Assembly: GCA_031771865.1 (NCBI GenBank)
Contig: JASISA010000027.1
Location: 744,001 to 808,000 of the forward strand
Direction: 5' to 3'
Length of the DNA stretch: 64,000 bases
Source: Nothophaeocryptopus gaeumannii
Taxonomy: Eukaryota; Ascomycota; Dothideomycetes; Mycosphaerellales; Mycosphaerellaceae
Shown: positions 49,960 through 60,656 of the stretch, piece after piece
Layout: every line of letters starts with the position of its first letter
Position numbering within the stretch: the stretch's first letter is position 1
The notes under the pieces: generated by a model
Seen by the model: only the letters and a program-made list of their open reading frames with translations
Database searches by the model: none
Told to the model about the DNA's origin: nothing
Translations under genes and position numbers: made by a program

Positions 49960-51791
49960 ATGCCGAACGAGGATGTTGAAGAGGAATCTCCACCAAGAGC
50001 AAACATAACGAAACGCCTCCAGAATACCAAACTCAAAGACCGTCGCGCCTGCGATTCCTGCTATCATGTGAAAGAGAAATGTGTCTGGCCTGAAGGACAG
50101 ACAGATTGCCATCGATGTCACCGGTTAAAGAAGAAATGTACGACTGACAGGCCCATTCGCCTGGGCGGCCGGCCAAGGAAGAAGGATCGGGCGGGGAGCA
50201 CAAGCATCTTGGGCAACAACAATGTCTATCACGGCAACGTTGCCAACCAGAACCGGCAAGATGAGAAGACTACGACCAACCTATTGGTCGGTTCGCTGTC
50301 TCCATTTGGCGTTCGGGAGAAAGAGTTGAGCAGTTTGGAGGCAAACATGCTGCATGCATTCTTGGAGCCGAGTAACTTTGGGATGCTTATGGTGATTCCT
50401 AGGGTTGGGAAGGAGATGCATCAACAGGCTGTCTACAGTTTGCTGTACGTATGCCGAGTCACAGGGCCTGTAGACATACGCACTAACTTCAGATCTTACT
50501 TGATCTAGACATCGATATGACGACCTCCACGATGGATACTTTTCCATGTATGGAACCTTCGCTACAGAAGTCGGCTTGGAGATTACAGGTCTTGATCTGG
50601 ATTCGAATATTGCAAAAGCGACGACAGCTCTACGGAAGTTTAGTGCAATTCCTTGTTCGACGGATAGTGTCGACTTCATCTCCTGGCTCTTCCTAGGTGT
50701 CGTACGTAACCTCAGCCTGCACGGTGTCCGCTCATACTGACCTTACGCGTCCGTCATGATCAATGGCCACTTCCTCCTCGGCAACAATCCACCATCGGTC
50801 CGAAAGCACATACTCTCCCGTATGGCCCACCTGGAACGTCTTGGCCACGGACACTATGCCTCACATCCTGTTATGATGTGCATAATAGCGTTCGACATCT
50901 TCGACTGCCTCCTTCATGGCGACGCACCTATGGTCGATATGCCCGAATCGGAACAATGCGAAGAAGTTATGGGCAGCGAAACATTCATCGGAGCTTGCCA
51001 CCAACTCTTCAGACTCATGTATCAACTCTGCCACCTTCGTCTCGCTCTCGACGACGCCACAATGACGGGCGATATCTACGAGCTGGAGATCGTCAATGCC
51101 CAGCTTGACGGTCTTGACGACGCTGTACGTGCTTGGCGGCCGCATATCTCGCCCGAGAAATTGTCAAGTAAAGTGGCAGTGAGGCTACTGCTTGAGGCGA
51201 GGGCGAACAAGACTATGATTAGCCTTTTCATTCATCGGCTACGACACCCATTTGGAACCGAAGATGCCGCCACGAAAATGATGGCTGCGAGTATTATGTC
51301 TGATCTGGACCTCTCCCTTTCAACAACTGGTACGATCCCTCTCTCCCCACCCATTGCTCCCTTACTCACATCTAACCGCAGGAACCTCATCAACCTGGCT
51401 GACCCTCCCCTTTATCCTCTCCTCCATCGAATCCACCACCCGTTCCGAGCGCTCTCTATCTCTCACCAACGTCCACAAACACGTCAACGGCCTCTCCTTC
51501 AAAACCGGTCTTATGACGAAACGCTTCCTGACCGCATTGTGGGAGGTCCGCGATCTGAGCAGGTTTGGGTTAAAGTGGATGTCAATAATGGAGAGGCTTC
51601 CATCGCTGCCGTTTAACTATGTGAGTAGTGAGAACTCGTGTGCTGGGAGGGGTGGGGCCCAGTTGGAGGAATCCTTGGGACGGGAGGGAATGACGGCCGG
51701 ATATGAAGCGTCAATGCGAATGAGAGAGGGAGGAGTCATGGGAGCGTTGCAGGGTGGCGAGAGTGTGGGAATGCAGGGGCTGGAGGTTTGA
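49960..51791 (+). CDS. Zn2Cys6 transcription factor, one non-AG acceptor
   Basis: Exons 49960-50444, 50509-50701, 50747-51329 and 51382-51791 give 556 residues in frame. The zinc cluster is CDSCYHVKEKC then CHRCHRLKKKC (about residues 31-58), followed by the basic RLGGRPRKKDR. The middle and C-terminus form a fungal-type regulatory domain (HYASHPVMMCIIAFDIFDCL, SLFIHRLRHPFG). The second intron (50702-50746) has donor GTACGT and branch CTGAC, but ends TTAC where TTAG is expected. No other AG nearby rescues the frame. Joining at that point gives WLFLGV-ASVMINGHFLLG, which matches the neighbouring paralogue (WLWLATCIFVHSHFLLG). The acceptor therefore seems mutated or non-canonical. The second member of the pair lies 630 bp downstream. 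Confidence 0.8.
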
Positions 51792-52421
51792 AGGAAGAAG
51801 AGTGATTGAGCTTCGATCTAAGGCACTAGAGGCCCGAGGAGACTCGAAAACGGGTTTCACGAGACCACGAAGTTGAATGATGCATTGACTACAGATAGCA
51901 GGGTTACAGCACGGAGATAGATTCGACTCAACAGCGTAATTGTCTCGTAAAGTTTCGATATGGACTGTAGAGAAATGATAGAAAGCATTCGTTCGCATCA
52001 CTCAGGGAGGTGTAGTCAAGACTCAAGAGTGTGTGATGGCGGTATTTGACGGCCTCTCAAGCCTACTTGGCAATATGGCTCGTGCGCAACTTTCCAACTC
52101 TTCCGAATGGCCAACAAGGTGGTTTGTCAAAACAGGAACAAAGCATCACAGCGCCGCACCCACACAAGCGACAATTTGACCTGCAAATCGCTGAGAAAAG
52201 TTCAGATACCTGAGACACAACATGCCATGACTCCGTTCGTGATCTCTGTGTCTGGATCACAGATCTTGACTCCCTGAGAGTTCCAGGAAATTTGGCTGGA
52301 CTGGCATCACATGTGATCCCCTAATCAGTTGGCAAGGCCTGACTTCGCAAGGGCAGTAAGCCGCGCTCCCTCGACGATACCATAGCATCTTTCCCCTACC
52401 ACTTCCCTAACACCCGGGAAT
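51792..52421. other. intergenic between the paralogous factors
   Basis: No gene or repeat is recognised. It separates a same-strand duplicated pair. Confidence 0.4.
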
Positions 52422-53945
52422 ATGATGCCAACTGAGCCAGCTGAGCCAGCACTGCCCGATGGCAACGCGGCGCAGAATGCTCAACCTCAGGAGCCACTCG
52501 GTCCCATTCAAATGCGAACCCGGAAATACGCAGATCGACTGATGGGACGTCGGGCTTGCGATACATGTTACAAAGTGAAAGCGAAGTGCTACTGGATAGG
52601 AGACAGGGAGTGACTGCCACCGGTGTGAGAGGCTGAACAAGAAATACGCCACGGATCGGCCCACGAGAAGATACAGGAAATATGTCAAGCCAGCTGGTGA
52701 GCCTCGGAGTAATGATAAGGTGGCATGCCAATCTCTAGCTGAGGCAACGTCAACGATATCAGGATTTCTCAATCCCTTCGGCAAGATTGACCTGTGTCTG
52801 GATCCCACTGAGGAATTTATGCTATCCTCCTTCATGACAGCGTCACAACATGGCACGGCTGCCTCCGCCCCAGAAGTTGTGCAGGACCTGAGCCGCCAAG
52901 CGATATATACACTCACCCATCGCTTCACGGAGCTACGAGATGGATTCTATTCAATGAACGCGTCTTTCGCACTCGCCATGTCTGTTTCGATCCCTGGACT
53001 GTCACAAACCAATGACAAGAGCGTCCTTAGAGGAACCAAAGGCCTGCAAATTCTCAGCTCGTTTCCATTGCTAGAGACCTTGGAAGACTTCGTTGCCTGG
53101 CTATGGCTCGCGACTTGCATCTTTGTACATTCCCACTTTCTCCTCGGAAGCCGGGCTGATTTAGCTAGGAGGCATGTGCTTACGCACGTCAAGTTGTCGG
53201 GAATGAAGAACGGGATGAAGACTTTCAAGGACCATCCGCTTGTCGTTTCGAGCATTGCGGTGGATGTTTCAATTTGTCTACTAACAGGACAGGAGCCCGT
53301 GATGAACATGCCGGAAGCGCTAGATAATATGAGGAGTGGATCGTTCCTCGGTCAGTGTTCGGAGCTTTACAGACTTATGTTTCGCCTCTGCTTCGTTCGC
53401 CGAGCCGTTGAAGATAATATTGGGGCGTCGGATGAACTGGATGAGGAAACTCAGGAGCAACTACAAGCGATTGAAGAAGACATCTGCAATTGGGACCTGC
53501 CATTGCCACCAGATGGATCTCGCCACCGAAACGAGTCGCGCTCCTGGTCGCTGAAGCGGAAGCTACCCAGATACTGCTGCTTCTCTTTGCCTATCGTCTT
53601 CGTCATCCCTTTGGAAGCTCCCCTTCCTCTGATGAGCTCGCCACCTCCATGTCTGTCACAATACTCTCCACGCTATCGGCTGCAAGCTTCGAAACAGGCC
53701 TTCCCTCCCATAGGGTTGCCCTTCCCTATATTGTAGCTTGCATCGAAGCCCTTACAGCCGAACAAAGGGCGTTTGCCATTGTGAATATCGCCAATTACTT
53801 TGTAGGTGTCACGCCGAAACTTGAGGGTATGGTGAGCGAATTCTTGAGAGCTGTCTGGACAGTGTGTGATTGTAGACCTTGTGCGCTGAGGTGAATGTGT
53901 TGGATGAACAGTCTGCCGGCGCTGCCTTTGGGGAATGTTAGTTCG
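52422..53945 (+). pseudogene. Zn2Cys6 factor paralogue, inactivated
   Basis: The coding text follows the neighbour at 49960-51791 from the zinc cluster to the end, so this is a tandem duplicate. The first half of the cluster, CDTCYKVKAKC, is intact. At about 52610 the frame shifts by one base, and the second half reads CHRCERLNKKY, where the last zinc Cys has become Tyr. The frame then runs well from 52720 (FLNPFGKIDLCLDPTEEFML, WLWLATCIFVHSHFLLG) to about 53510. It shifts again before LLLLFAYRLRHPFG and runs to a TGA at 53892-53894. A weak match (WMNSLPALPLG) continues past that. There are two frameshifts, a lost zinc ligand and a late stop, so it cannot make a normal factor. No intron is needed where the neighbour has two. 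Confidence 0.85.
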
Positions 53946-54611
53946 AGGACAGCGACGGGGGTTGGGGTTTTGAAGTTTCCAAGTATCATGTTCTGATGCA
54001 CGAGGATGAATGCCAAGAAGGATCTGGTTGCAAGACAACGGATGCTTGACTTCGCACTGCTGACGATCTGCACAGTTTCGGCAATCGGATCTGGACACAT
54101 CACGCGCCATTATGCTGCCTTGCCAGAACAATACATCCGACGATGTTGATTCGGTGGATTAGCCGCCTGAAACCTTAAATCTGGAAATCATGATCGCAGC
54201 AGACGCAATGCCGAATGCAAAGCAGAATGACGCCAGCAAGACAGTGACATTGGACCCTTCCTGCTATACCATGAAAATCGCTGGCTGCCAACACCTGTCA
54301 GCGTAGAATGAGGAAGGTTCAGCCATTGATGCGTTCATCGAAGACGATGCATCTCAACGACCTGGTAGAGTCAGACCAGCCAGGACGAAGTACTTCTCAA
54401 CGTGTGGTCAGAACTCCGCATCTATCACCCACTTTCGACCACACCACGGCCCAGAAAGCCTGGTATACACCAGGTCTACCATAGCACGCCATCCACACCA
54501 GAGCTCGTACTTCCTCGGACGACCCTCCATCACTCCACAGCATCGATTCGCGATACCGGACATCGTCGGCCACAACTTTCATCTACAAAAGGAGCTCCTC
54601 GCGCCCATACG
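53946..54611. other. intergenic, leader of next gene
   Basis: The frame of the next gene is open back to 54402 with a non-ATG start, so part of this is probably its 5' UTR. Nothing else is recognised. Confidence 0.4.
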
Positions 54612-55148
54612 ATGCCCTCATCAAGTCTCTCCCCCTATCCACCCTCAAAAGACTCTTCCCTCATATCAACATCGTCAAGTCTAAGCTCTTACCCATATTC
54701 ATCATACTTGAGGAAGTCACGCAGCTCCAGATCTACATCAAGAACAAGATCACGATCTAGATCTCGAGCGCCTCGTCCTCCTCCTACCAGAAGAAGAAGG
54801 AAGAGAAGAAGTAGTAGCATCGGTCGTGCTTTTGGGGTATCGACTCGGTTGATCAAGAACATTGTGAGGGATTTTGAGACGGAGATGGTGAAGTTTCCAC
54901 CGTGGTTGATTTTGGTTTGTGCGCTTGTTGCTTGGAAGGTTGTGGTGAGTTTTCGTGTTCCCGGGTTTGAATGAGAAGGGATGGGAAGGGTGAGATGATA
55001 CTGATGTGTGTTGCAGGCTCTTCAGAGGGAAGGGATGAGACGATATTAATGTGTGTTGCAGGCTATTCAAAGGGAAAGGATGAGACGATACTGATTGGTG
55101 TTGCAGGCGATTCAGAGGCAAGAGAAGAAGGAGGATGGGAATGTCTGA
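54612..55148 (+). CDS. small Arg/Ser-rich membrane protein with alternative 3' exons
   Basis: Exon 54612-54944 (111 codons) starts MPSSSLSPYPPSKDSSLIST. It continues through an Arg/Ser-rich stretch (SRSTSRTRSRSRSRAPRPPP, TRRRRKRRSSS) to IGRAFGVSTRLIKNIVRDFE and one hydrophobic helix (FPPWLILVCALVAWKVV). The donor is GTGAGT at 54945. Three acceptors 45 bp apart (ending 55016, 55061, 55106) can complete it. The first two give short tails AxQRExMRRY with stops at 55047-55049 and 55092-55094. The third gives AIQRQEKKEDGNV to 55148. The product is 121-124 residues with a single near-C-terminal membrane segment, possibly tail-anchored. No family recognised. Confidence 0.55.
54988..55122 (+). repeat. 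45-bp tandem repeat, three units, each with a splice acceptor
   Basis: Each unit carries GATGAGACGATACTGATGTG-like sequence (branch-like CTGAT) and TTGCAG followed by GCTNTTCARAGG. The period is exactly 45 bp, so the acceptors are in phase with one another. Edges are approximate. Confidence 0.85.
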
Positions 55149-55489
55149 GGAGGAAGAAATCTGGTAATAATGTGATTGATTTGATAGGCGTGTTGAAGTA
55201 TGATCTTGGGAGTTTGGTCGGGCTTGCCGTCGTTGCTAAGAATGTGTTTTATACGAAAGGAAGAGGTGTAAGATTTGACAACTGGTCGAATGCTCATGCG
55301 TTCGCTCGCTGACCAGTGTAATGATTCAATTACGGCCGCTTCTGGATGATTTTCGGTATATATCCTTTAGTTGGCCGAGACGTGGGTCTGATTGGAGATA
55401 GGGCGTTGAAGGGTGCCGATCGTAAGTGACAGTCTCTATATCACCAAGCACGTAACACCAAAACCGCGAATTAACATACAGTCGCCAAC
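55149..55489. other. intergenic, no gene seen
   Basis: It holds the 3' end of the small membrane-protein gene and the amidase promoter. The open frame that runs in from the repeat has no recognisable content. Confidence 0.4.
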
Positions 55490-57380
55490 ATGCTCCCTCT
55501 CATCGCCCTTCTAGCATCCTTCATTCTACACTCCTCCGCAAGCAACACCACGAACCCCTTCCCACTGGCGCTCTGCAATGGCATCGATATCAAGGACATC
55601 ACAATATCGACCCTCCAGTCTCATTTCTCATCGGGACGCCTCACGTCAGTTCAGCTCTCACAATGCCATGTCGATCGTATACAGCTTATGAACCCCTACC
55701 TCCACCATGTCATCAACATCAACCCCGACTGGAAAGCCATTGCTGAGGCGCTCGATGCTGAGAGGGCGAGAGGTGTGTTGAGGGGACCATTGCATGGTAT
55801 TCCGGTCCTGACGAAAGACAATATTGCGACTGCCGATTCTCAACCCACCACGGACGGCAACCTGGCCCTGTTAGGAAGCAAAGTGCCTGATGATGCTTTT
55901 GTGATTAAGAAACTCCGTGCAGCTGGTGCGGTGCTACTGGGACATGCGAATGAGAGTGAGGATGCAGACCATAGAGCCGTGATAGCTTTCTCTGAGGGAT
56001 GGAGCGATCGAGGCGGACAGTGTAGGAATGTGTGGAATGGAACGCAACAGACGGCGGGGAGTTCGACGGGACCTGCGCAAGCGGTTGCGGGATGGGAGGT
56101 TCCGCTGGCGGTGGGGACGGAGACGCATGGTACGTAAAGTGAGAAATGGTGGTGGATAAGGAGCGGAGAGGCTGACTGTTGGGGATGAAGGGAGTGTGTT
56201 GCATCCAGCCGGCCACGCAGGTGTTGTGGGATTGAAACCGACTGTCGGCTTGACGTCGCGGGATGGAGTGATTCCCGGCTCACATAACCGCGATTCCGTC
56301 GGTGTGTTTGCGAGGAACGTCCATGATGCGGCTCTGCTTCTTGATTCGATGTATGGTGTTGATGAGAATGATCCTTGGTCGCTTTTGCAGATCGGCAAGA
56401 CTCCTGCTGGTGGATACGCACAGCTCGCCACGGATTCTTCAGCTTTGAAAGGAGCTGTCTTTGGGATCCCGTACCCGATCTGGTGGTCTACGATTGCAGG
56501 CATGCGAGCACCTGGAAACGAAGCTAAACTCCTTCGCCGTCTTCGCCAGCTTGAAGCAGCCGGTGCCACCATCATAAACATGACAGAGCCCTTGCCGTAC
56601 GCCTACGATATTCAGAATGCGTATGGTTGGGGCGATGCAGTCAACACATCGTACTGGTTGCAGAGTGCCCGTTACCTGAACGTCGATCTGTACAATGGCT
56701 ACACCGAGTGGCTTCAGAACCTGACTTGGCCGAATGGTACGAGCGGAGGCCTACCCTTGGAAAACCTTGGAGACATGGTAGTCTGGAACCAGCAGAACAA
56801 TGACTCAACTGGCGCGCTTGGAGGAGCGTATCCCTGGAAAAGCGGCCAAGACGCTCTCATCGCTGCGGTCGCAACAAGAGGCGTGCGTGACGAAAGATAC
56901 TGGGAAGCCCTCTTCTGGCGTCAATCGAGATCACAAGCCTGCATCAACGGCGCTTACACCTACATCCTACCAAACGGGACCACAATCGAGTTGGACGCTA
57001 TCCTGATCCCGAATGTGGGAGGAGCTGGCGCATCATCCGCTATGGCGAGTGTTGTCGATGCCGCACAGTATCCGGCCATCACGATTCCGATTGATCTGGA
57101 TGGGTATAATGTTCCTATGGGGCTGGGGATTTGGGGAAGGGCGTATGAGGAGGGGAGATTGGTGAAGTGGGCGAGCGCGATGGAGGATTTGTTCAGGTTT
57201 AATGGTGAGTTTGAGCCGGAGTTCGCGAACTACGATTCGACGAAGATACCGTTTGACGCTAGATGGGTAAGTTTGAATATAAGATGTGGGAATCTGTGGG
57301 ATGTGAGCTGACCTGATGAATAGCCTGGATACACTTGCAGTCGAGAGTCACTTCAGCATCTCTCGTGCGCTGAGCGATAA
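55490..57380 (+). CDS. secreted amidase (amidase-signature family)
   Basis: Exons 55490-56129, 56191-57266 and 57324-57380 give 590 residues. The N-terminus MLPLIALLASFILHSSASNT is a signal peptide, and several N-glycosylation sequons (NTT, NGT, NMT, NLT, NDS) support secretion. The Ser-cisSer-Lys triad is visible: Lys in PVLTKDNIAT, the cis-Ser in TAGSSTGPAQAVAGWEVPL and the nucleophile in GTETHGSVLHPAGHAGVVGL. The first intron splits the nucleophile motif (HG|S). The typical GGSSxGS and GTDTGGS strings are modified (AGSSTG, GTETHGS), but the catalytic residues are kept. Family members hydrolyse amides or related bonds; secreted fungal ones have few known substrates. The last exon adds only 18 residues. 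Confidence 0.9.
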
Positions 57381-57479
57381 GCAGAACAGGATCTCTCTGC
57401 AGAAGACCTATACTCCTCCTCCCATTCAACCTTTTTCCGGAATCCCCCAAGGCACCCTCCCTTGTGTTTCTCTGAATCA

Positions 57480-58140
57480 TCAATGTTCAGTTGAGAATCT
57501 CCTAAGAGTTTCGCTTTCACGGAGTATAGGTACCCGTTGTCTCTCCACGGATACGATATATCCTTCTTTCCAATCCTCTTCAGCAGACACCTTGTATTGC
57601 GATCCAAACTCCCGCACCACGGCTTCCTTCAGCTTCATCCCTCCTCTCGGAAACTTCCACTCGTCAACACCGACAACCGCTACAGCTTCGAATCCCCAAT
57701 AGCAACTCACCAAATCCACCCGTGCAAGTTGCGGACTACAGCGCAGAAGTTCCACGAGCATTTTGGCTAATATATTTTCTGACCTGATGGTCAAGTTCTT
57801 CAGTGCCGGGAATTGCGAGAGCATAGAGGCCCCCCATTGAAAAGTGTCAGGCATGTGAGATGAACGGAACGATGTAGACGGATGGCGAGGCTCTCGAGGT
57901 GCGGCATGCAGGTTGAAACTCGACAGAGCGCGGCGAAGCGATCAATCATGCCATTGAAGGATCCGAAGTGTATATCCTATGCGAAATCCAGCTTCTTGAA
58001 GGACGAGAAGTTGTCCGCAAAGAGGACAGATTCTGCGCACGTTTGCATGCATGCGCAGGATAGGAAAATCCTCAAGGTTATTTTCGATTCGAATCGTCAT
58101 TAGATCTTGATCAATAGCTCCCTGGAGATTAATCATTTAT
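57480..58140 (-). pseudogene. F-box/LRR-type protein fragment
   Basis: The minus strand here has leucine-rich-repeat-like text in changing frames: LSSFKKLDFA, DIHFGSFNGMIDRFAALCRV, PHLESLAIRLHRSVHLT, then FPALKNLTIRSENILAKMLV and RCSPQLARVDLVSCYWGFEA down to a stop at 57480-57482. No F-box start is found and at least one stop and one frame change are needed. It resembles the C-terminal part of the fungal F-box-like protein family also seen at 60.7-62.5 kb. It is probably a relic, though a multi-exon gene cannot be excluded. Confidence 0.45.
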
Positions 58141-58607
58141 GGGAAGTATCAGCCGGTGCATTTGAGCACGAGCGCATTGCAGCGTGGGTAGTCGTCTACT
58201 ATTTACCAATGTTTCTGATGAGTTGCAGGCTTGTAATTTCAGATCGAATGTGAAGCTAAGTCGCAGCCAGCGGCGGGATTGACCGTTTGCATATGAAAGT
58301 CGCGGGTGACTGGAGCCGTTGGTTGGAGCTTGAACTGCGAGGGACGTCAGCTTGAGTTGCTACTTTGCTAGCAAAAGGGAGCAAAGTGAAGCCCGGAAGA
58401 CTCGGCGGATGACAGAGAGTCAGCAGCAGGTAGGTTCTCTGCTCACATAAGAGAAGCCGTGCTGGCGTTCTCGAAAACAAACAGCTCTAAATCAGTATCC
58501 ATTCAAGAGACTTCGAGCCACGGAGGCATTCATACTTGCAATCGCCGTTGGGTATCTCAAAGCCAAAACGCCAGTCATGAGTGCAGTCACGCCTCGCCCA
58601 GCCATCA
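58141..58607. other. intergenic, no gene seen
   Basis: No recognisable coding or repeat content. It may include the lost 5' part of the F-box relic. Confidence 0.35.
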
Positions 58608-59393
58608 TCACCGCAGGCTCACATAGACCTCCAACACGCTCATGTTGCGGATCCGAGTCTCGGTCACGGCCTTCTTCCCATTTTCTCCGTCTACCACTTC
58701 GCGCTTCACGACTCTTGAGCTAGCCTTCTTCAGCTTCTCATCTTGCTCACCAGTGCCATCTACATCCATTCTTTCCCCTGCATTCTCCCCATCCGCACCA
58801 GCTTCCGCGTCTCCTTCCCTCCTTTCAGCTTCCTCTTGATAACTCACATCATCAACAGCACCCACAGTCCCCGTCTTCAACCTCACAACATACTCTTCCC
58901 TCTGTTGAAACCAGACTCCCAACTCCATAACCTTCGAAATCGCCTTCCCAGTGCCCTTCAACACGACCTCTTCCATCGCCGCCTCACCCTCTCCATCCAC
59001 CCCGGTCTTCCTTCTCTTAGCATTGCTCCCATTGCTCTTCTGCTCCTCAACCTCTCTCGCAATCTCCAATATCTCATCACCCTCCCCTCCACTTCTCCCT
59101 CGCTTCCGAAGCCGCCAAGAAGCATCTTTCGCGAGCTGAGTCGCACTTTGGACGAGACGTTTGTCTGAGAGGTGCAGAAGTTGCTCGGCGCGTTTTATGG
59201 CGGACATGAACGGTGTGTTTTTGCCGACATAGATGATCTTCTGGTTTTGAGGGCCGGAGTAGGGTGATGGGAGAGCTGGTCGGAGGAGAGGTCTTTTGGA
59301 GACGGAGGTTGAGGCGTCTCTAGGCAATGTAGTGATTTTGGGACCGCGTCTGCGTTTTTGAATGCGCGAAGGCGCATGGGAGGGATTCGACAT
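58608..59393 (-). CDS. POP7: RNase P/MRP subunit POP7 (Rpp20-like)
   Basis: Intronless, 261 residues. The Alba-type core begins QKIIYVGKNTPFMSAIKRAE and continues QLLHLSDKRLVQSATQLAKD, with later parts KGTGKAISKVMELGVWFQQR and YVVRLKTGTVGAVDD. The basic N-terminus (RIQKRRRGPKITTLPRD) fits an RNA-binding protein. A low-complexity acidic insert (EVEEQKSNGSNAKRRKTGVD) and a charged C-terminus ending TRIRNMSVLEVYVSLR are fungal features of Pop7. POP7 pairs with POP6 on the P3 RNA arm of RNase P and MRP in the nucleolus. It is divergent from LIP2 with 213 bp between the start codons, so the two share a compact promoter. Confidence 0.88.
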   Translation of the reverse strand: MSNPSHAPSRIQKRRRGPKITTLPRDASTSVSKRPLLRPALPSPYSGPQNQKIIYVGKNTPFMSAIKRAEQLLHLSDKRLVQSATQLAKDASWRLRKRGRSGGEGDEILEIAREVEEQKSNGSNAKRRKTGVDGEGEAAMEEVVLKGTGKAISKVMELGVWFQQREEYVVRLKTGTVGAVDDVSYQEEAERREGDAEAGADGENAGERMDVDGTGEQDEKLKKASSRVVKREVVDGENGKKAVTETRIRNMSVLEVYVSLR

Positions 59394-59606
59394 GGTTACA
59401 GGTAGGTAGTAAGATGCTATGTGAGTGTTGCGATGCCGAAGTTGAAGTTGTAGGACAGGACGTGATATTGATTCAGCTCCACATCAAATCTTAGCGCGTT
59501 TTCGACCGCGCGAACGGGCCGCACCTTATCTCCAACCTAATCTCATCAAATCCGCCTACTACCCTTCCATCCTCGTCACCACTTTCGCTATGCTTGTCCT
59601 CCGACA

Positions 59607-60320
59607 ATGCTCCTCCGCCACATCCACCTACCCTCAATAGTCCCCTACACTCACGCCTCTTCTCTGCAATCCCGTCTCGTATTTCAATTCCTCGCCCACA
59701 AAGCCTCTCCTTCCACAGTCCCTGCTCCCGACCCAACAATCATCACAGCCCAATTCCATCCCGTCTATACCTGCGGCCGTCGCGAAGTCGGCTCCATCTC
59801 TCCAGACCAAATCAAGTTCCTGACCCAATCCACTCCACACGGCAAGGCGGAATTCATCGAAGCCCTCCGTGGCGGCCAAACAACCTTCCACGGCCCCGGC
59901 CAACTCGTCGCCTATCCAATCCTCGACCTCAAACGCCATTCCCTCAATCCTCGAAGCTACGTCTGCTTGCTCGAAGGCTCCGTCATAAAGACCTGCAAAC
60001 ACTTCGGTGTGGATGTGAGAAGGACAGAACATCCGGGTGTCTGGACAGATGAGAATCATAAGATCTGTGCTCTGGGTGTACACTTGAGGCGGAATGTGAC
60101 GAGTCATGGGATTGGATTGAATGTTGACACGGACCTGGGATGGTTCAAGAGGATTGTGGCTTGTGGATTGGAGGGGAAGAGTACGACGAGTTTGAGGGAG
60201 CAGGGTGCTGGAGAAGAAGTTGGTGTAGAGGCGGTTGGGGGCGCCTTTGTGAGGATGTTTGCGGAGGGGTTGGAGGGGATTGATGGGGTTGTGAAGATGA
60301 AAAAGGGCGAGGTTGGCTAA
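59607..60320 (+). CDS. LIP2: mitochondrial lipoyl(octanoyl) transferase LIP2
   Basis: Intronless, 237 residues. The N-terminus (MLLRHIHLPSIVPYTHASSL) is a plausible mitochondrial presequence. The LipB signature is EALRGGQTTFHGPGQLVAYP. GVWTDENHKICALGVHLRRNVTSHGIGLNV follows, with the catalytic Lys in the ICALG block preceded by HK. The catalytic Cys is in KRIVACGLEGKSTTSL. The enzyme moves octanoyl from acyl carrier protein to lipoate-dependent enzymes and the glycine-cleavage H protein. A short Gly/Val-rich extension after the Cys region is normal for fungi. Confidence 0.93.
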   Translation: MLLRHIHLPSIVPYTHASSLQSRLVFQFLAHKASPSTVPAPDPTIITAQFHPVYTCGRREVGSISPDQIKFLTQSTPHGKAEFIEALRGGQTTFHGPGQLVAYPILDLKRHSLNPRSYVCLLEGSVIKTCKHFGVDVRRTEHPGVWTDENHKICALGVHLRRNVTSHGIGLNVDTDLGWFKRIVACGLEGKSTTSLREQGAGEEVGVEAVGGAFVRMFAEGLEGIDGVVKMKKGEVG

Positions 60321-60656
60321 GGTATTGACATCAATACTGCACTTGTTGCGAACCTGCTTGCCTCGATCGGCGATTCCAACCCGAATTCCGCGACGTCAGG
60401 CCCCAATCTCATGTTCGACTGATAGCAGCGCTGGCGATGGTCTTCGCCGTCTCGACTGCATTCTCGTCCGGCCGAATCACTCGCATCCAGCTATCCAAAG
60501 CTATCAAGGCCGGTCTTTAACGTCGCCGCGCGTTGAACTTTTGTCACCTTCTGGTCACATTTCGCGAGTTCTACTCCCATATCGATGAAGGACGCAGCAT
60601 CCATCCCAAGGGCTCTTATGCATGTCCTGCAAGGCGTCTTCTTCCCACGGTGTCCC
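60321..60656. other. intergenic, no gene seen
   Basis: It lies between LIP2 and the F-box relic, which converge. No motif noticed. Confidence 0.35.
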
